Assembly (NCBI GenBank): GCA_050250915.1
Contig: JBFWNT010000009.1
Location: 77,974 to 141,973 of the forward strand
DNA from: Miltoncostaea sp050250915
GTDB lineage: Bacteria > Actinomycetota > Thermoleophilia > Miltoncostaeales > Miltoncostaeaceae
Length of the DNA: 64,000 bases
Direction of reading: 5' to 3'
Each line of letters opens with the position of its first letter. Position 1 is the stretch's first letter. A program made the position numbers and the translations under genes. The notes beneath the pieces are model-generated. The model was given only the letters and a program-made list of their open reading frames with translations. It ran no database searches and was not told where the DNA came from. Positions 43,627 to 51,630 of the stretch are shown one piece after another.

Positions 43627-44425
43627 ACCGGCGGTAGTGGTCGACCCCTGCGGGGGCCGGAGGTCCGGCCAGCCCCCGCGGGGGTCGACCAGTGCCCCTG
43701 GGATGGGCCGTCGCCGTCGGGGTCGTCCTCGCGCCACCGTCCCTCCCGGAACCACCGACGCATCGTCCGCACGGACGGCGGGCGCGCAGGGCCGGGTCGC
43801 TGGTCCTCCCGGATGCGGAGGTCGTCGATGACGGCGGCGGGGTCCTCCCCCGCCGCGAACCGCCGCTCGGCCTCGAGGCGGACGGTCGGCCACGTGTNNN
43901 NNNNNNNNNNNNNNNNNNNNNNNNNNNNNNNNNNNNNNNNNNNNNNNNNNNNNNNNNNNNNNNNNNNNNNNNNNNNNNNNNNNNNNNNNNNNNNNNNACG
44001 GACGGCGGGCGCGCAGGGCCGGGTCGCTGGTCCTCCCGGATGCGGAGGTCGTCGATGACGGCGGCGGGGTCCTCCCCCGCCGCGAACCGCCGCTCGGCCT
44101 CGAGGCGGACGGTCGGCCACGTGTACGACCCGGGCCTGGCGGGGGTGCGCGGTGCGATGAGGATGCGGTCCCGCAGCGCCGAGAGGGCGTCCGAGCGGCG
44201 GGCGGTGAGGCAGCCGGCGGAGCGCCACACGTGCATGAGCGACACCACGATGTCCCGGCCCGCCCGGCTCCGGAGGAACGCGGGATCGCGATGCTCCTCG
44301 CAAAGCCAGACGGACACCCCGCGGGCAAGGTGCAGCTGCGCCCGACGCCCCCGCCCCTTCCCGACGCAGATCGCACACGCCGGCGTCGAGCCAAGCTTCT
44401 CGCCCTTGTAGAAACTCCTCGCCAT
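43627..44425 (-). CDS. Zinc-finger/HTH protein, interrupted by assembly gap; 3' end unresolved
   Basis: ATG 44425. The N-terminus has CAICVGKGRGRRAQLHLARG and then WLCEEH, a Cys-x2-Cys plus Cys-x2-His pattern. A helical middle is followed by a C-terminal HTH-like TMRRWFREGRW. The reading frame is broken by 100 Ns (43898-43997), but 127 bp on each side are identical. Removing one copy plus the Ns (227 bp) restores one frame. That frame then has no stop before 42828 and runs antisense through the isochorismatase gene, so the true end is unknown; the end given here is arbitrary. Function unknown. Confidence 0.5.
43638..43691. terminator. Long inverted repeat after the isochorismatase-like gene
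   Basis: Left arm 43638-43660 (TGGTCGACCCCTGCGGGGGC...) and right arm 43665-43691 (...CGCGGGGGTCGACCA) pair over about 22 bp with a small bulge and a 4-base loop. It lies 11 bp past the stop of the isochorismatase-like gene and close to the assembly gap. It is a probable terminator and may also have disturbed assembly. Confidence 0.55.
43898..43997. other. Assembly gap of 100 Ns flanked by a 127-bp duplication
   Basis: Exactly 100 unknown bases. The 127 bases before it (43771-43897) are identical to the 127 bases after it (43998-44124). Adjacent contigs from a k=127 graph assembly, joined with a default gap, would look exactly like this; the duplication is then artificial. Confidence 0.9.
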
Positions 44426-44510
44426 CGCACCGGGAGCTTGGCCCTCCCCGGTGTCGCGAGACCACCCCGGGATGTGCCGACACCGTCCCGCCCCCGTGTC
44501 GTCCCGAGAG

Positions 44511-44538
44511 CGAATGGCCGCGGGCGCGGCCAATTGGC
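44511..44538. repeat. Paired CAANTG palindrome, one half decayed
   Basis: CGAATG at 44511 and CAATTG at 44531, 20 bp apart, with GGCC arms and GCGGGCGC between. It lies in the 149-bp gap between the zinc-finger/HTH gene and pyrF. Confidence 0.7.
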
Positions 44539-44574
44539 ATCAGGGCTCCGGCGGAGGGGCGGAGCCCGGGGGCA

Positions 44575-45405
44575 TCAGCCTCCGGAGACCTCCCAGAGGG
44601 TCTCGCGGAGTTCTTCGGCGGCGCGGCGGGGGGACTCCGCGAAGATGATGGAGCGGCTGGCGGCGACGAGGGCTCCGGCGCGGCGGCCCCCGAAGGCGCC
44701 TCTCAGGTCCTCGGGCCTGCCCCCCTGGGCGCCGACGCCGGGGACCAGGAACGGTTGGTGGGGCATCAGGGCGCGGAGGCCCTCGATGCGCTCCGGGACG
44801 GTCGCGCCCACGACGGCGCCGAGGCAGCTCAAGCCTGATCCGTCGACGCTCGGGGCACCCCATTCCGCCACCCGGCGCGCCACGGCCTCGTGCCACATTC
44901 CGCCGTCGGCGAGGGGGAGGTCCTGGAAGTCGGCCGCCCCCGGGTTCGACGTGCGGACGAGGGCGAACAGGCCGCGGGCCCCCGAGGCGGCCGCCTCGAT
45001 GAACGGCGCGATGGCGTCGCCGCCCAGGCTCGGGTTGATCGTGAGCGCATCGATCGGCGGCCGCAGGAACGCGTCGGCGTAGGCCCGGGACGTCACATCC
45101 ACGTCGCCCCGCTTCGCGTCGGCGATCACCAGGAGCCCCGCCTCCGCGCCGGCGGCGGCGACGCGCTCGAAGGCGTCCCAGCCCGCCGTGCCGAACCGCT
45201 CGAACGTGGCGAGCTGGAGCTTCACCGCCACGCACGCCGGGCCCGCCGCCGCGATGGCCCTGCGGCAGAACGCCCGCGCGCCCTCCGCCCCGCCCGGCAC
45301 GCGCCGCGGGTCCGGGTCGAGGCCCAGCACCACCTGGCTGGCCCGTGCCTCCACCGCCGCCGCCAGGCGCTCGCCGAAGCCGGGGGGCGCCGCGGTCGGG
45401 GTCAC
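44575..45405 (-). CDS. pyrF: Orotidine-5'-phosphate decarboxylase, type 2
   Basis: 276 residues from GTG 45405, which overlaps the transporter stop (GTGA); GTG 45423 is an alternative. VVLGLDPDPRRVP, VAVKLQLATFERFG and the catalytic VIADAKRGDVDVTS are typical of the longer actinobacterial PyrF. LVPGVGAQGG and ALVAASRSIIFA complete the phosphate site. Last step of UMP synthesis. It stands apart from other pyr genes here. Confidence 0.94.
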   Translation of the reverse strand: MTPTAAPPGFGERLAAAVEARASQVVLGLDPDPRRVPGGAEGARAFCRRAIAAAGPACVAVKLQLATFERFGTAGWDAFERVAAAGAEAGLLVIADAKRGDVDVTSRAYADAFLRPPIDALTINPSLGGDAIAPFIEAAASGARGLFALVRTSNPGAADFQDLPLADGGMWHEAVARRVAEWGAPSVDGSGLSCLGAVVGATVPERIEGLRALMPHQPFLVPGVGAQGGRPEDLRGAFGGRRAGALVAASRSIIFAESPRRAAEELRETLWEVSGG

Positions 45406-46319
45406 AGCAGCACCGCCCGCCACGCCGGCAGCGTGATCGTCGCGAGGAGCGTCGTCACCACCACCGCGCCCGCGAGGACGTCGGAGCGCAATCCGTATCG
45501 GGTGCCCAGCACGAGCGACATCATCGCGGTCGGCATGGCCGCCATGATGACGACCGTGTGGAGGACGTCACCCTCCAGGCCCACCGCGACGGCCAGACCG
45601 GCGCCGATGACGGCGCTCAACCCCAGCCGGATCACCGTCACGTAGCTCAGCTCCGGCCACAGCCGCCGGAGCCCCCGGAAGTCGATCATCACGCCGGCGT
45701 AGAGCATCGTGAGCGGCAGCGTCGCACCCGCCAGGATCTCCATGGGCCGCTCGATCGCCGACGGCAACTCGCCCAGCCCGGAGAGGTTCCAGACCAGCCC
45801 CGCCGCCAGCGCCCAGTTCGGCGGGAGCAGCAGGATCCGGCCGAGCTCGCGCGACGACATCCGCGGCTCGCCCTCCGCCCGGCCGAACGACGACGCGATC
45901 GCGACGGTCGACGTCCATGTGATGACCCCGGTGCAGAGCGAGTCGTACATCACCGCCGCCGGCAGCGAGAAGCCGCTGCCGGACGCCGCGATCAGCGGCA
46001 GGCCGAAGAACCCCGTGTTCCCCACCGCCGTCGCCACCACCATCGCCCCCGCCCGGGGTCGCTCCATCCCCCACACCCGCACCGACAGCGTCACGATGCC
46101 CAGCAGGATGAAGTGGAGGGCGTACCCCACCAGCGGCACCAGCAGCAGCGAGAGGTCGAGGTCGGCCTCCGCGATGATCAGGAAGATCAGCGGCGGCAGC
46201 GCCAGGTGGATGACCAGGCGCACCAGCAGCGGCCCGTCCTCGCGCCTGATGATCCCGTGGTGCCGCGCCAGTGCCCCCGCCAGGATGATCAGCAGAGCGC
46301 CGAAGGCGGTTGCGGTCAT
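45402..46319 (-). CDS. AEC-family (auxin efflux carrier-type) transporter
   Basis: 305 residues with about ten hydrophobic helices in two sets of five. The end of the second set has the family's ETLPLTMLYAGVMI-like helix (ATLPLTMLYAGVMIDFRGLR) and AMPTAMMSLVLGTRYG. Bacterial AEC proteins move small organic acids or similar solutes. Co-transcribed with pyrF by GTGA overlap. Confidence 0.88.
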   Translation of the reverse strand: MTATAFGALLIILAGALARHHGIIRREDGPLLVRLVIHLALPPLIFLIIAEADLDLSLLLVPLVGYALHFILLGIVTLSVRVWGMERPRAGAMVVATAVGNTGFFGLPLIAASGSGFSLPAAVMYDSLCTGVITWTSTVAIASSFGRAEGEPRMSSRELGRILLLPPNWALAAGLVWNLSGLGELPSAIERPMEILAGATLPLTMLYAGVMIDFRGLRRLWPELSYVTVIRLGLSAVIGAGLAVAVGLEGDVLHTVVIMAAMPTAMMSLVLGTRYGLRSDVLAGAVVVTTLLATITLPAWRAVLL

Positions 46320-46350
46320 CCGGGGCTCACGGCCCCGAGCCTACAGGTGA

Positions 46351-46380
46351 CCATTTGGCCGCCGACGCGGCCAAATGGCC
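46351..46380. repeat. Paired GGCCAANTGGCC palindrome
   Basis: CATTTG at 46352 and CAAATG at 46372, 20 bp apart, in an almost exact inverted arrangement with GCCGACGC between the inner GGCC arms. It lies in the 70-bp gap between the AEC transporter start and the pilin-cluster end, both on the minus strand. Confidence 0.8.
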
Positions 46381-46389
46381 ACCTGCCAC

Positions 46390-47871
46390 CTACGTCCCGG
46401 GGGCCTTCACCTCACGCCAGTAGAACGTGTCCCAGCTGCCCTCGAGGATCGGGTAGAAGGGCGGGCGCAGGCGCTGCAGGGTGTCGTCGTACTGGTACTC
46501 GCGGGTGTTGAACATCGAGGCGTACCCACCGTCCGAGGTGGTCTGCGAGCCGATGTAGAGCATCGAGCCGTGACCGTCCGCCGTGCCCGTCCACGTCCGC
46601 CACTGCCCGGTCTGGGCGAGGGACGCGGCGCGCCACGTCAGGTTGGTCGGCGTGTACTTGGCGATGATCACCTCGTTGCCGGCGATCAGGCCCAGCACGT
46701 CGTCGCCGGGCGCGCTGTAGGCGATGTTGCCGCCGATGTAGACGTTCGCCTTGGTCGCGATGGTCACGCGGCCGTTCACCACCGACGGCCGCGGCCCGGT
46801 GCTGGCGCCGCACGAGTCGGTCTTGGTGCTGCCGTCGGAGACGATCACCGACTGCTCGAAGTAGACCGCGCCGCTCGAGGGGACGTTGATCGTGGAGTAG
46901 CAGCTCAGCGTGTTGACCTGCTGGCCCGGGTCGGACGACCCCGTCACGCGCCAGATCTTCATCTGGCCGCTCGCCAGGAACTGGACCATCCAGGCGTTGA
47001 CGCTCGGGTCGTTGAACGCGGTTCCGCTCGCGGTGGCCGCGTCCTTGATGTCCAGGCGCGACTGCGTGAACTGCGAGAAGTCGATCGGCGTCGCGAACTT
47101 CGACTGGAACGACGGCGTCGTCTTGGAGTCGTAGGCGCCACCCTGGAACACGGAGCTCGGCGGGCTGGAGCTGGGGCAGTCGAACTGGCTGCTGGAGCAC
47201 GCCCAGTGCTGCGCGTACGCCGGCGCCCTCGCGATGCCCTGGTGGTTGATGTCCACCGCCGAGTAGAGCTTGCCGGTCGTCGTCGCGGTCGAGCCGTACT
47301 TCACGGTGGCGTTCGAGATCATCTGGAAGTCGGCGATCGACGTCGGGTGGATCTGGCTCTGGATGGAGCGCATCACCGGGTTCGGCTGGCCGCGGCCCAC
47401 CTGCGCCGTCGACTGCACCGTCACCAGGTCGGAGCCGGGCGGGGGCGGCGCGATCCGCAGCGAGTAGGCCGACTGGCCGAAGCGCGCGTCCTGGAGCGTG
47501 GTCCACGTGGTCGGGGTGCCCGAGGCGTACGTCCACGGGACGCCCGGCGTCCACGCCGTGCCCGGGAGGTGCACCTGGCCGCTCGGGTCGATGCGCGGGT
47601 CCTCGGCCTTGTCGATGAAGTGGTCGTAGTAGCGCGGGTCCTCGACCAGGCGCGAGATGTAGCGGCTCACGCCGGCGTCGGCCACCTGCAGCGCCAGGTC
47701 CGTGCGGCCCTCGCGCTGCGTCTGGGTGGTGGTGCTCCGCGCATACGAGAAGCTGACGAGCACGAGCAGCGCGGCGACGGTGGTGAGCATGATCGTGGTG
47801 ATGAGGCTCGAGCCGCGCTGGGCGCGGCGGCGCCGGCGGCTAGAGCCGGATCGCGTTGCGGAGTGCGACAT
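46390..47871 (-). CDS. PilX-like pseudopilin/secreted pilus-assembly protein
   Basis: 493 residues. A basic leader (SRRRRRAQRGSSL) precedes a hydrophobic helix (ITTIMLTTVAALLVLVSFSYA), resembling a prepilin but with G-SSLI instead of G-FTLxE. The long extracellular part is strand-rich with paired Cys (ACSSSQFDC; SDSCGAS-like), and GRVTIATKANVYIGGNI resembles the polymer-forming beta-helix of PilX-type proteins. Start ATG 47871 overlaps the preceding pilin gene by 32 bp. Role inferred from the cluster. Confidence 0.72.
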   Translation of the reverse strand: MSHSATRSGSSRRRRRAQRGSSLITTIMLTTVAALLVLVSFSYARSTTTQTQREGRTDLALQVADAGVSRYISRLVEDPRYYDHFIDKAEDPRIDPSGQVHLPGTAWTPGVPWTYASGTPTTWTTLQDARFGQSAYSLRIAPPPPGSDLVTVQSTAQVGRGQPNPVMRSIQSQIHPTSIADFQMISNATVKYGSTATTTGKLYSAVDINHQGIARAPAYAQHWACSSSQFDCPSSSPPSSVFQGGAYDSKTTPSFQSKFATPIDFSQFTQSRLDIKDAATASGTAFNDPSVNAWMVQFLASGQMKIWRVTGSSDPGQQVNTLSCYSTINVPSSGAVYFEQSVIVSDGSTKTDSCGASTGPRPSVVNGRVTIATKANVYIGGNIAYSAPGDDVLGLIAGNEVIIAKYTPTNLTWRAASLAQTGQWRTWTGTADGHGSMLYIGSQTTSDGGYASMFNTREYQYDDTLQRLRPPFYPILEGSWDTFYWREVKAPGT

Positions 47872-48496
47872 CCGTGTTCAGCTCCATCGTGGTTGCCTTG
47901 GCACCGGTCTTCTGGGCGATGAGCAGGCGCAGGGACGTCTGCGCGACGTCGCGCAGCCGCGTGTCGCCCGCGTTGAGCGTCCCGGGGAGCGCGAGCCCGT
48001 CCTCGGTGACGGGCGCGAGCAGCGGGACCGCGCCGTTCTGGACCCCGTCGACCAGCACCTCCGTGGCCCCGTAGGCCCCGTAGCTGTAGGGCGGCGAGGT
48101 CTGGGGCGCCACCGCTCGGTCGCGGATCAGCTGCCCCGAGACGATGCGGTAGCGCACCTTCTGCGGGATGGGCCGCAGGGCGGTCGACGACCGGGACGGG
48201 TCGAAGTAGAACTCGACGCTGGTCGGCGAGATCGAGATGAGCGGCGGCGTCAGGCCGTCGTCGGGGCTCACCGCCTGGCGGATCTCCGACGACATGCGGT
48301 CGATCGCCGTGCGTCCCGTGGACTGCGCCTGCCACTGCGACTGCTGGTTGCGGGCGCTGTCCAGCGTCGAGAAGAACATCCCGTAGATCGCGACGGCGAA
48401 GACCGCCGACAGGACGATCCCCATGAGCAGCTCCACGAGCGTGAAGCCCGCCTGGGTGCGGCGCCTGCGCCGCAGCGTGCGGAGTCGGGTGATCAC
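47840..48496 (-). CDS. Prepilin-like protein (PilW/GspJ type)
   Basis: 218 residues from GTG 48496 (GTGA overlap). The class III leader motif QAGFTLVELLMGIVLSAVF is intact, with Gly before the cleavage site and Glu at +5. It is followed by a helix and a beta-rich C-terminal domain. A prepilin peptidase elsewhere must process it; none is encoded here. Confidence 0.88.
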   Translation of the reverse strand: MITRLRTLRRRRRTQAGFTLVELLMGIVLSAVFAVAIYGMFFSTLDSARNQQSQWQAQSTGRTAIDRMSSEIRQAVSPDDGLTPPLISISPTSVEFYFDPSRSSTALRPIPQKVRYRIVSGQLIRDRAVAPQTSPPYSYGAYGATEVLVDGVQNGAVPLLAPVTEDGLALPGTLNAGDTRLRDVAQTSLRLLIAQKTGAKATTMELNTDVALRNAIRL

Positions 48497-50082
48497 GGGA
48501 CGCTGTAGCTCGTGACCTGGTTGGCCGTGGCGGTCACCGACTTGCCGGTGCTCCACGTCGTGGTGCCGCCCGAGAAGCCGGTGGCGACGTAGGCCACGTA
48601 GCTGCCGGAGGCGAGGCCCGTGAAGTCGGCGTACAGCGAGGTGTTCGTCGTCTGCTGGGCGTCGTAGGTGCCGGTCACGGCCTGGAGGCGAACGAGCTTG
48701 CCGGAGGTCGCCGTGGTCAGGCGGATCGTGCCGGTGCCGCTCGTGGGCGCCAGGTACATCGTGAGCGGCGTCGTCTGGTTGGCGTTGACGGTCGCCAGGA
48801 TCGAGCCGGCGCCGAAGCCGGCCTTCGCCGCCGACACCACGTAGCTGACCGAACCGGACGGGTCGAGGCAGAAGCGCACCTTCCCGGCGCTGTCGGTGTC
48901 GCGCACCCGGGGGGCGATGTTCGCCTGGCCGCCCGACACCTGCACCTGGCCGGCCGGGATCACCGGGTTGCCCGTCGCGGTGCTCCGCAGGGTCACGTCC
49001 AGGTAGCCGCTCGGGACCTTGGTGAGGTTGAAGTCGAACGTCTCCGCGGTGTTGCTCGGGTAGCCGGTCGGGACGGGGCGCGAGATCGAGCCGTTGGCGT
49101 AGCAGTCGGCCTGCACGGCGACCGTGAAGTTGGAGGCGCTCGGCTGGATCGGCTTCCCGGCGATGGTGTTGAACGTGAACAGGCCCGTGGCGCCGATCAG
49201 CGTGTCGCTGAGCGGGTCGGGCGAGGGGGTGGTCACCTGCACCTGGGTGCGCTCGGTGATGAGCTGGCCCGTCGCGGCGTCGCGGACGTTCACGTTGACC
49301 GTGGCGCGCTTGAAGACCTTCAGCGTCGTCGTCCACGTCTGGGACGCGGCCAGGTGCTGCTGGGCCTGCGACGGCGCGCTGTCGGGGTGGGTGACCCACG
49401 GGTCGGGCAGGCCGACGGTGAGCCGGTACTTGTACTTCGGGTCGGTCGCGGCAAGGGCGCTCGGCTCGAGGCCGGCGAAGACCACCTTGCCGTCGGACCC
49501 GGTGTTGCGGGTCTGCGTCGGCGAGGTGCTCAGGTCGACGGTCACCGGCGCGCCCGCGACGGGCTGGTCGGTGAGGGCGTCGATGACGGTGGCGACGATC
49601 GTCGACTTGCCCGCGATCGCGCCGATCGCCGGCGGGGCCACCAGCGTCGTCTCCTGCATGGGCCGCGACCGGTTCGTGGCCGGCGTGACCGTGACGGTCA
49701 CGCGCTTGTAGTTCACGTAGGTCTGCGGCTGGCCGAGGGCCGGATCGTCCACGTACTCGACGTCGGTGGCGATCGTGTACTGGACGTCGTTCACCGTCTG
49801 GGTGGTGCTGGCCGGGATCAGGCCGGGCGGGCTGCCGCCGACGAGGCCGACGTCCTCGTAGGCCATGCGGTGGGCCCGGTCGAGGGCGGCGGACGCCAGC
49901 TTGGTGGCGGTGGTCTCGGCGCGCGACTTGCCGAGCGACGCGCTGGTCGCGGCGAGGCCCTGCACGATGCCCCCGGCCACGATGGCCAGGATCATGATCC
50001 CGACCAGGACCTCGATGTACGAGAACCCGGCCTGTCGCGATCGCCTCGGTGCGCGCACCCGGCCTCCCTGCCTTTCGTCCAT
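48493..50082 (-). CDS. Large pseudopilin with carboxypeptidase-regulatory/CnaB-like repeats
   Basis: 529 residues. The leader RQAGFSYIEVLVGIMILAIV is a class III prepilin signal with Glu at +5. After a GspI/PilV-like first domain come several Ig-like beta repeats of about 100 residues: STIVATVIDALTDQPVAGAPV, TVNVNVRDAATGQLITERTQV, YLDVTLRSTATGNPVIPAGQV, and a final GTIRLTTATSGKLV. This size is far above normal minor pilins and suggests an adhesive tip. First gene of the three-pilin unit. Confidence 0.85.
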   Translation of the reverse strand: MDERQGGRVRAPRRSRQAGFSYIEVLVGIMILAIVAGGIVQGLAATSASLGKSRAETTATKLASAALDRAHRMAYEDVGLVGGSPPGLIPASTTQTVNDVQYTIATDVEYVDDPALGQPQTYVNYKRVTVTVTPATNRSRPMQETTLVAPPAIGAIAGKSTIVATVIDALTDQPVAGAPVTVDLSTSPTQTRNTGSDGKVVFAGLEPSALAATDPKYKYRLTVGLPDPWVTHPDSAPSQAQQHLAASQTWTTTLKVFKRATVNVNVRDAATGQLITERTQVQVTTPSPDPLSDTLIGATGLFTFNTIAGKPIQPSASNFTVAVQADCYANGSISRPVPTGYPSNTAETFDFNLTKVPSGYLDVTLRSTATGNPVIPAGQVQVSGGQANIAPRVRDTDSAGKVRFCLDPSGSVSYVVSAAKAGFGAGSILATVNANQTTPLTMYLAPTSGTGTIRLTTATSGKLVRLQAVTGTYDAQQTTNTSLYADFTGLASGSYVAYVATGFSGGTTTWSTGKSVTATANQVTSYSVP

Positions 50083-50200
50083 GAACCCCTCCGTCGGAGC
50101 CGGTCGACATCGACAACCGGGAGGGCACGCTCCCTATCGGCGCGGGCGCGATCCGGCTTGAGGGGCGGATCCCGGGTGGGCGGCGGCCGGTTGGGGGAAC

Positions 50201-51292
50201 ATGGGCCGGATGGGGGACCTCACCGCGCGCGAGCGGCGCCTGCGCCGCGCCCTGATCGGCATGAGCATGGTGGCCGCCGTGACCCTGCTCGCGATCGCGG
50301 GCGTGGTCTTCTACTGGTGGATGTACCTCCTCGGGCCGGAGGGCAGCCCGTTCACCCGCGGGCCGTACCTGCTGCGCGTCGACCGGAACTCCGCGGAGCT
50401 GCGGTGGCGCACCGACGGGGACCGCGACGTGCGCCTCACGGCGCTCGACGACGCGGGGCGGGAGGTGGTCGCGCGCGGCGGCGTGCTCGACGGCCTGCGC
50501 CCCGGCACCCGGTACACGTGGACGGCGTCGGTGGACGGGGTCGGAGCCGCCGCCGGCGCGTTCGGCACGCCCTCCGTCGACCCGGACGCGCCGGTCCGCA
50601 TCGCCGCCATCGCGGACTACGGGATCGGCGGAGACGAGCAGTACGCGGTGGCGCGGACGATGGCGGCGGAGCGCCCCGACCTGGTGCTGACGGCGGGCGA
50701 CAACAGCTACCTGTCGGCGCCCGACATCGCGCTCGACCGGAACGTGTTCCGCCCCATGGCGGAGCTGATGCGCAACGCCCCCGTGTACGTCGGCCTGGGC
50801 GACCACGAGGCGCTGCCGCCGGGCGACGGGGCGATCCGCTCCGCCTTCGACATCCCGCCGGGCGGGCGGTACGTGGTGGAGCACGGGCCGGTGCAGGCGG
50901 TGATGCTGGGCGACCGGGCCGACGCCGAGGGCATCGCCTTCGCCCGGCGGCAGCTGGCCCGGCCGGGGTTCCGGCACCGCTTCCTGGTGCAGCACCGGCC
51001 GCCGCAGCCGGGGCAGCCGCTGGTGCGCCTGGCCCGCGAGGAAGGGGTCGACGCGATCATCTCCGGTCACCTCCACCGGTACGAGCGGCGGGTGGTGGAC
51101 GGCGTCCGCTGCTTCACCGTCGGCACCGGCGGCGGGCGCATCGGCGCCGAGGAGTTCACCCGCGCCACCGCCGGCGCCGAGGTGTCGCTCACCCGCTTCG
51201 GCCACCTGCGCATCGACATCCGCGGCGAAGACGTGCGGTACACGTTCGTGGACCTCACCGGGCGCGTCGCCGACCGGGCGGGGCCGCCGTGA
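50201..51292 (+). CDS. Membrane-anchored metallophosphoesterase (purple-acid-phosphatase-like)
   Basis: 363 residues. A TM anchor at about 19-44 is followed by a fibronectin-like domain (LRVDRNSAELRWRT; GLRPGTRYTWTASV) and a calcineurin-like domain. Metal motifs: AAIADYGIGG, LTAGDNSY, GLGDHEAL, VQHRPP and IISGHLHRYER. The usual GNHE is GDHE here, so one metal ligand differs. An outward-facing phosphatase is likely. GTGA overlap with the next gene. Confidence 0.86.
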   Translation: MGRMGDLTARERRLRRALIGMSMVAAVTLLAIAGVVFYWWMYLLGPEGSPFTRGPYLLRVDRNSAELRWRTDGDRDVRLTALDDAGREVVARGGVLDGLRPGTRYTWTASVDGVGAAAGAFGTPSVDPDAPVRIAAIADYGIGGDEQYAVARTMAAERPDLVLTAGDNSYLSAPDIALDRNVFRPMAELMRNAPVYVGLGDHEALPPGDGAIRSAFDIPPGGRYVVEHGPVQAVMLGDRADAEGIAFARRQLARPGFRHRFLVQHRPPQPGQPLVRLAREEGVDAIISGHLHRYERRVVDGVRCFTVGTGGGRIGAEEFTRATAGAEVSLTRFGHLRIDIRGEDVRYTFVDLTGRVADRAGPP

Positions 51293-51630
51293 TCATCCGG
51301 GCGATCCTGCTCCTGGCCGGCGGGGCCGCCCTGGCGGCCTCGATCGCGATCGAGCGGCCGGAGCGCTTCAGCGTCACGGCGCCCTGTGCCCTGCTGGTGA
51401 TCGTGGTGGGCGCCGGCGCGATCGCCGCCGACGCCGTCCCCCTCCGGCGGATCCCCCTCGCCTGCAGCGCCGCCACCCTCGTCCTCGGCGTCGCGCTCCT
51501 CATCAGCCGCGGCGAGACCCAGCTCCCGCTGGCCGCGGCGATCGTCGTGTGCCAAGTGGCCGCGGCCGCGGCCAATTGGCACGGCGGTCAGAACCGGGGC
51601 GGCGCCTCGCGGATCGTCTGGCCGCGGTAG
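51289..51630 (+). CDS. Small membrane protein ending in a paired palindrome
   Basis: 113 residues from GTG 51289 (GTGA overlap). Hydrophobic helices lie at about 3-18, 30-48, 58-74 and 79-92. The last 25 codons run through a paired CAANTG palindrome (encoding QVAAAAANWH) and then overlap the 3' end of the convergent GGDEF/HD-GYP gene by 43 bp. The repeat may have replaced the original C-terminus. No function recognised. Confidence 0.6.
   Translation: MIIRAILLLAGGAALAASIAIERPERFSVTAPCALLVIVVGAGAIAADAVPLRRIPLACSAATLVLGVALLISRGETQLPLAAAIVVCQVAAAAANWHGGQNRGGASRIVWPR
51551..51580. repeat. Paired GGCCAANTGGCC palindrome
   Basis: CAAGTG at 51553 and CAATTG at 51573, 20 bp apart, with GCGGCCGC between GGCC arms. 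It lies in the last codons of the small membrane gene, 8 bp before the convergent gene's stop. Confidence 0.8.

Noticed and set aside
43771..44124. A genuine tandem duplication around the N gap
   Set aside because: Exact 127-bp identity and a default 100-N gap indicate contig overlap.
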